A stretch of 64,000 nt of DNA from Verrucomicrobiota bacterium (GTDB lineage Bacteria; Verrucomicrobiota; Verrucomicrobiia; Chthoniobacterales; Xiphinematobacteraceae). The notes under the pieces were generated by a model, which worked only from the letters and a program-made list of their open reading frames with translations, was not told the origin of the DNA and did not search any database. The DNA is taken from NCBI GenBank assembly GCA_023269545.1, contig JAHFTB010000012.1, positions 1-64,000 on the forward strand. Direction: 5' to 3'. Of this stretch, positions 60,723 to 64,000 are shown in pieces. Position numbers and translations under genes: made by a program. Numbering within the stretch: the stretch's first letter is position 1; each line of letters starts with the position of its first letter.

Positions 60723-61551
60723 CATATTGGAAATCGAAGGATGTCTGAGATGGTCCGGTGAGACTGATCGAGGTAAAGTGCGGAGTAATAATGAGGATTC
60801 ATTTTTAGGGGTACAATTCGACTCTCGAGAGGTGCGTTATTTGGGTAAGACAGGAGAGGGATTACTGGCCAATTCGGATTATATTTTTGCTGTTAGCGAT
60901 GGGATGGGAGGGGCTTTGGCAGGGGAGTTTGCAAGTCGTGTGGCTGTAGAGAAGATTACGCAGCTCTTACCCACTTCATTTCGGCATTCCCTGACGGGAA
61001 TGTCTGTGGGCTTTCAAGATGTACTCACTGAATTGTTCGAGGAAATTCACTGCGCTCTTCTTTTTTTGGGGGGTAGTTATGAGGAGTGTTTTGGGATGGG
61101 GACCACACTGAGTTTATGTTGGTTGACTCCTACGGCTGTTTATTTTGCTCATATTGGAGACAGTCGTATCTATTATCTTCCGGCGCATGCTTCCAAGATT
61201 CGGCAATTGACGCATGATGATACCCATGTGGGGTGGCTTTTACGGAATGGAAAAATTAGTGAATGGGAGGCGCGCGTCCATCCTCACCGAAATTCCCTCC
61301 AAAAAGTCCTCGGAGCGCATCAACAATTTGTAGACCCTCAATTGGGAGTGGTGAACTGGGAACCAGGGGATCGTTTTCTTCTTTGTACGGATGGGCTTGT
61401 GGATGGGCTTTTCGATAATCAACTGACCGAGCTCTTGCGACTGCCGGCTCCGCTGGAAGCTTCAGGTACCTCGGCTGCGAGATTGGTGCGAGCTTCTGTG
61501 GATCAAGCGGGAAAGGACAATACTACTGCCGTGATCATTGAGATGGCTTAG
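60709..61551 (+). CDS. PP2C-family serine/threonine phosphatase
   Basis: About 280 aa from ATG 60709 (MQPNNILEIEG); an ATG at 60679 is also open. The metal-dependent phosphatase motifs are in order: GKVRSNNEDSF (motif with Arg and Asp), FAVSDGMGGALAGEFAS (DGMGG), GMGTTLSLCWL, YFAHIGDSRIYYL (GDSR), and LLCTDGLVDGLF then AGKDNTTAVII (DN). All five metal Asp positions can be recognised. It would reverse Ser/Thr phosphorylation. It overlaps the mini-kinase gene by 14 bp, which implies joint control. Confidence 0.93.
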   Translation: MQPNNILEIEGCLRWSGETDRGKVRSNNEDSFLGVQFDSREVRYLGKTGEGLLANSDYIFAVSDGMGGALAGEFASRVAVEKITQLLPTSFRHSLTGMSVGFQDVLTELFEEIHCALLFLGGSYEECFGMGTTLSLCWLTPTAVYFAHIGDSRIYYLPAHASKIRQLTHDDTHVGWLLRNGKISEWEARVHPHRNSLQKVLGAHQQFVDPQLGVVNWEPGDRFLLCTDGLVDGLFDNQLTELLRLPAPLEASGTSAARLVRASVDQAGKDNTTAVIIEMA

Positions 61552-61597
61552 GGAGTGTTTTGAAGACACTCCCTCTAAGAGGACTACGGTTTTGTTG

Positions 61598-61617
61598 ATA
61601 CCGGTTTCGCTATAGAT
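61598..61617 (-). repeat. Repeat D half-site, inverted
   Basis: GATACCGGTTTCGCTATAGA is the inverse of TATAGCGAAACCGGTATC. It lies between the PP2C stop and the RlmI-like start. Confidence 0.5.
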
Positions 61618-61689
61618 GGCTGGTGGACTTTGTGAAGATCTCCTCAGCTCATGCTTTTCAATCTCGTTTGAGTCCCTAGGATCACTGGA

Positions 61690-62859
61690 ATGGCAGGCAT
61701 TGTAGTTCGTCCTCGTTCGCGTATTCTTCATGGCCACGATTGGATTTATGGCACTGAGGTGGGCAAGATATTTGGAGATCCCCAGGATGGGGACGTCATT
61801 TCGTTAAAGGATGGAAGAGACCGCTTTTTGGGGAGCGCAATTTATAATGGCACATCCGCAATTGTGGCGCGTCGATTTTCTCATCGGCGGCAAGCCTTGG
61901 ATTTAGATTTTTTTACCCGCCGATTGCAGCATGCGGAGGCATTGCGTCAACCACTTTTTGGTTCTGACAGGCCTTGTAGATTGGTTTGGAGCGAGAGCGA
62001 TGGTCTGCCGGGACTCGTGATAGATCGATTTGGAGGCGTCTTGGTTTGCCAGATACAGACGCGTGCATTGGAGCTCAGAAAAGCCATATTGGTGGAAGCG
62101 CTGCAAAATGTTTTTAATTTCAGAGGTTTGGTATTTCGCGGCGACTCGTCTGCAAGGGTGAAAGAAGGGTTATCCTCCCATCCACCAGAAGTCCATGGAG
62201 AGGTACCAATGGAAATCGTCATGGAACTGGAGGGAGTGCAGTTTGGAATAGACGTTCTTTCCGGGCAAAAAACTGGTTTTTATCTGGATCAGGTGGATAA
62301 CTACCGATCAGTCGCGGCCTATGCCCAGGGGGTGAGGGTATTGGATTGCTTTTCTAATCAAGGGGGGTTTGCTCTTACTTGCGCTAAAAGGGGAGCTCGG
62401 GAAGTCACAGCAGTGGAGTCGGGTGCCGCCAGTTTGGAGCGGCTCCAGGAAAATGTTCGAAGAAACGAAGCGGATATTCGCTGTGTCGGAGCGGATGTAT
62501 TCGATTTTTTAAAAGGGGAGGAACGGCGCAAAAGCGAGTACGATTTGATTATTTTAGACCCGCCATCCTTTACCAAAGCCCGTAGTCGTGTTCAGGATGC
62601 ACTTCGAGGTTATCATGAACTGCACTTGCGGGCGGCAAAAATTCTTTCCAAACGGGGTATTGTAGCCAGTTTCTCCTGTTCTCATCACGTTTCAGGAGAA
62701 GTCTTTTTAGAGTCTATTCGGGAGGCCTTCTGTGAGGCGCGACGCTCTGCCCGACTTAAGGAGCGGTTGGGACAGAGCCCTGACCATCCTGTCATGCTCC
62801 ATCTGCCCGAAACAGAATATTTGAAAGGGATCCTCATCGAGGGGATTGCCTCCTTCTAA
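61690..62859 (+). CDS. 23S rRNA m5C methyltransferase RlmI-like (PUA + SAM-MTase)
   Basis: The 389 aa match the size of RlmI (396). An N-terminal PUA domain (1-75: RSRILHGHDWIYGTEV) precedes the EEHEE linker and a class I SAM-methyltransferase domain: DVLSGQKTGFYLDQ, then VLDCFSNQGGFALTCA for SAM binding. DLIILDPPSFTK follows, and SFSCSHHVS carries the catalytic Cys. It likely makes m5C in 23S rRNA (RlmI makes m5C1962). The exact target is inferred. MITE copy 6 lies 19 bp after the stop. Confidence 0.93.
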   Translation: MAGIVVRPRSRILHGHDWIYGTEVGKIFGDPQDGDVISLKDGRDRFLGSAIYNGTSAIVARRFSHRRQALDLDFFTRRLQHAEALRQPLFGSDRPCRLVWSESDGLPGLVIDRFGGVLVCQIQTRALELRKAILVEALQNVFNFRGLVFRGDSSARVKEGLSSHPPEVHGEVPMEIVMELEGVQFGIDVLSGQKTGFYLDQVDNYRSVAAYAQGVRVLDCFSNQGGFALTCAKRGAREVTAVESGAASLERLQENVRRNEADIRCVGADVFDFLKGEERRKSEYDLIILDPPSFTKARSRVQDALRGYHELHLRAAKILSKRGIVASFSCSHHVSGEVFLESIREAFCEARRSARLKERLGQSPDHPVMLHLPETEYLKGILIEGIASF

Positions 62860-62878
62860 ATCCAAGTTTAGACTGTAA

Positions 62879-62958
62879 CTGACGTTGCGCACTTTGAGGA
62901 GTTCTGGGAGCAAAAAAACATTTTAACCCACAAGGTTTCTTTTTTTGCGTCACATCAC
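62879..62958 (-). mobile_element. MITE (repeat A) copy 6, 80 bp
   Basis: Inverted copy, ends CTGACGTTGCGCA and TTGCGTCACATCAC, bracketed by perfect 7-bp duplications ACTGTAA (62872-62878 and 62959-62965). Together with copies 1 and 4 it gives the cleanest evidence of transposition-like insertion. Confidence 0.93.
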
Positions 62959-63053
62959 ACTGTAAGTTAACCTAATTAGAATGAGGGCCTTTAATTTCGC
63001 TGGAATTTTATGCAAGACCTCGTCATACAAACGTATTAAGCTGTTCATTACCT

Positions 63054-63683
63054 ATGCCTTCCGATTATTCGAGAGCGTGTGATTCCGATCCTTATTTAGA
63101 TTTACCCGAAGAGACTTCTCCAGAAGAGCTGGAATCCCAAGTTCAAAAAGCGAAGGCGGAGCTTGAAACCCTCCGAGAAAGGCAAAACCAGATTGAGAAG
63201 GAAAAGCTGCGTCTGGAAGAGCTCAGCCGCCGCCAGGAGGAACTCGAGCGAGGAAGAATCGATGTACTGGAGAAGTTCACTCGCGGACTCGGGATTCTCG
63301 AATCTGAGTCTGAGGAAACAGAACGCCGACTGGAACAACTCAATGATATTCACAAAACATTTAAAAGGTATTTGATTGACCTGGAAAGCATTAATCCCAG
63401 AGGCTGGTCATCGAGCGACCTTCCTAAGGAACTCAGCAAAGCGTTGATGTTGGTAGATAGTGCGCGCTCAGAATATTCTAAGGTTCAGTCGAAATTTGCG
63501 AATGAATTGGGCGAAGACTCATCCGGATTATCAGCTTTGGCCAATTATGAGGATATGGAAGATTTGGAAAACAGGGACTTTTTCTACTGGTTGAGGAGTG
63601 GCTTTGCGTTTACTCTACCGCTTCTTCTTTTTGGAGTTGTAGGGCTTCTTCTTGTTTTGTGGGTATTGGGGCCCCATCGTTAG
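63054..63683 (+). CDS. Coiled-coil protein with C-terminal membrane helix
   Basis: 209 aa, unrecognised by family. A short acidic N-terminus (residues 1-25) is followed by a long coiled coil (about 25-115; heptads of Glu/Leu/Arg such as EELESQVQKAKAELETLRE). A helical linker leads to a single membrane helix at about 183-204 (FTLPLLLFGVVGLLLVLWV). It could act as a membrane-tethered scaffold. It precedes, by 18 bp, a second coiled-coil gene that runs off the window, so the pair may be an operon. Confidence 0.65.
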   Translation: MPSDYSRACDSDPYLDLPEETSPEELESQVQKAKAELETLRERQNQIEKEKLRLEELSRRQEELERGRIDVLEKFTRGLGILESESEETERRLEQLNDIHKTFKRYLIDLESINPRGWSSSDLPKELSKALMLVDSARSEYSKVQSKFANELGEDSSGLSALANYEDMEDLENRDFFYWLRSGFAFTLPLLLFGVVGLLLVLWVLGPHR

Positions 63684-63701
63684 AACAAAGACATTTTTAG
63701 A

Positions 63702-64000
63702 ATGGTCAAAAAGAAGTCCTCGTATCGATCGAGCAGATTAACTGCTGAACAGGAATCTCTCCTGCGGCAGGAGAAGGAGCTGCGCGAAAAGGAAGCGCTC
63801 CTCAGGCGACGATTGCAACAGTTGCCGGCTGCGATGGAAAAAAAGCGTCTTCGTCAGAAAGAACGCCAAACCAAGGCCATTTATACCACGTTCACCGGAA
63901 GCGCTGAGCAGCCAGGACCAGTCGCTGGTAGAGGAAGTCGCCGTCATTCCAGAGGGGCTTCGCTGAGAGAAAAAAGAGCTGCCAAAATCAAATTCGTTAT
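63702..64000 (+). CDS. Coiled-coil protein, truncated by window end
   Basis: The frame starts at ATG 63702 (MVKKKSSYRSSRLTAEQESL) and is still open at 64000; 99 codons are visible. It is strongly basic with Gln/Glu/Arg heptads (LRQEKELREKEALLRRRLQQ), then Ser/Gly/Arg-rich. Together with the preceding gene it forms a coiled-coil pair; its 3' end and function cannot be judged here. Confidence 0.6.
   Translation, partial: MVKKKSSYRSSRLTAEQESLLRQEKELREKEALLRRRLQQLPAAMEKKRLRQKERQTKAIYTTFTGSAEQPGPVAGRGSRRHSRGASLREKRAAKIKFV

Noticed and set aside
2-64000. Prophage or integrative element
   Set aside because: No integrase, capsid, terminase, relaxase or conjugation gene was seen; the mobile content is limited to small repeats.

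Overview
This window is chromosomal DNA that looks like a member of the Verrucomicrobiota. Markers include the XylR-type hybrid regulator (LacI-like sensor plus AraC helix-turn-helix), a PHP-domain/glycosyltransferase fusion, a GSII-type glutamine synthetase, citramalate synthase, an OprB porin and an LptF/G-type permease (so a Gram-negative envelope with lipopolysaccharide). This placement is by recognition of families, not by any search. Coding density is moderate. Many intergenic gaps carry short dispersed repeats, and some genes look eroded, which would suit a host-associated or genome-reducing lineage. That lifestyle is inference.

Layout. 0-8.5 kb: the end of a nuclease-ligase fusion, panD, two secreted or anchored unknowns, a TMTC-like TPR membrane protein, a glycosyltransferase and recO. 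8.6-15.7 kb: OprB porin, ftsH, a DUF2334 deacetylase and the PHP-glycosyltransferase. 16.0-17.9 kb: an AT-rich island of two serine-rich, coiled-coil paralogues. 18-24 kb: parB, a lipoate ligase-like enzyme, a class C beta-lactamase-fold hydrolase, a secreted unknown and an APC permease. 24-32 kb: a split DUF1640-like coiled-coil gene, a GH75-like lipid-anchored or membrane-anchored protein with a 12/13-bp VNTR, a transporter-thioesterase fusion, LptF/G, a LOG-family protein and citramalate synthase. 32-39 kb: a BASS symporter, a carrier-less NRPS-like C-A-TE protein with damaged motifs, a peroxiredoxin, tRNA-Lys and a Tat-exported Mn/Fe superoxide dismutase. 39-47.6 kb: a DUF5672 protein, gmd, the XylR-type regulator, corA, pta-ackA and a NarL-type response regulator. 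48.4-55.1 kb: DedA, a heavy-metal P-type ATPase, rfaE2, a YkgJ-type cysteine-cluster protein and a large HAD protein of the COG5610 kind. 55.4-58.9 kb: an unknown gene divergent from a protein resembling the TcdA/TcdB delivery (pore-forming) region, whose 3' part is broken by frameshifts. 59-64 kb: GSII, a mini-kinase/PP2C pair, RlmI-like methyltransferase and two coiled-coil genes, the last cut by the window end.

The most novel content is (i) an ~81-bp MITE family present six times, each copy with recognisable 7-bp target duplications; (ii) the frameshifted TcdB-like toxin locus; (iii) the carrier-less, motif-degenerate NRPS-like protein; (iv) the AT-rich tandem paralogues; and (v) a short hairpin repeat that supplies the stop codons of several genes.

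Functionally, pta/ackA give acetate metabolism, cimA gives 2-oxobutanoate for isoleucine, and panD gives beta-alanine for CoA. gmd, rfaE2, LptF/G, the COG5610 protein and the glycosyltransferases point to envelope glycan assembly. SOD and a peroxiredoxin, both apparently exported, give oxidative defence outside the cytoplasm.
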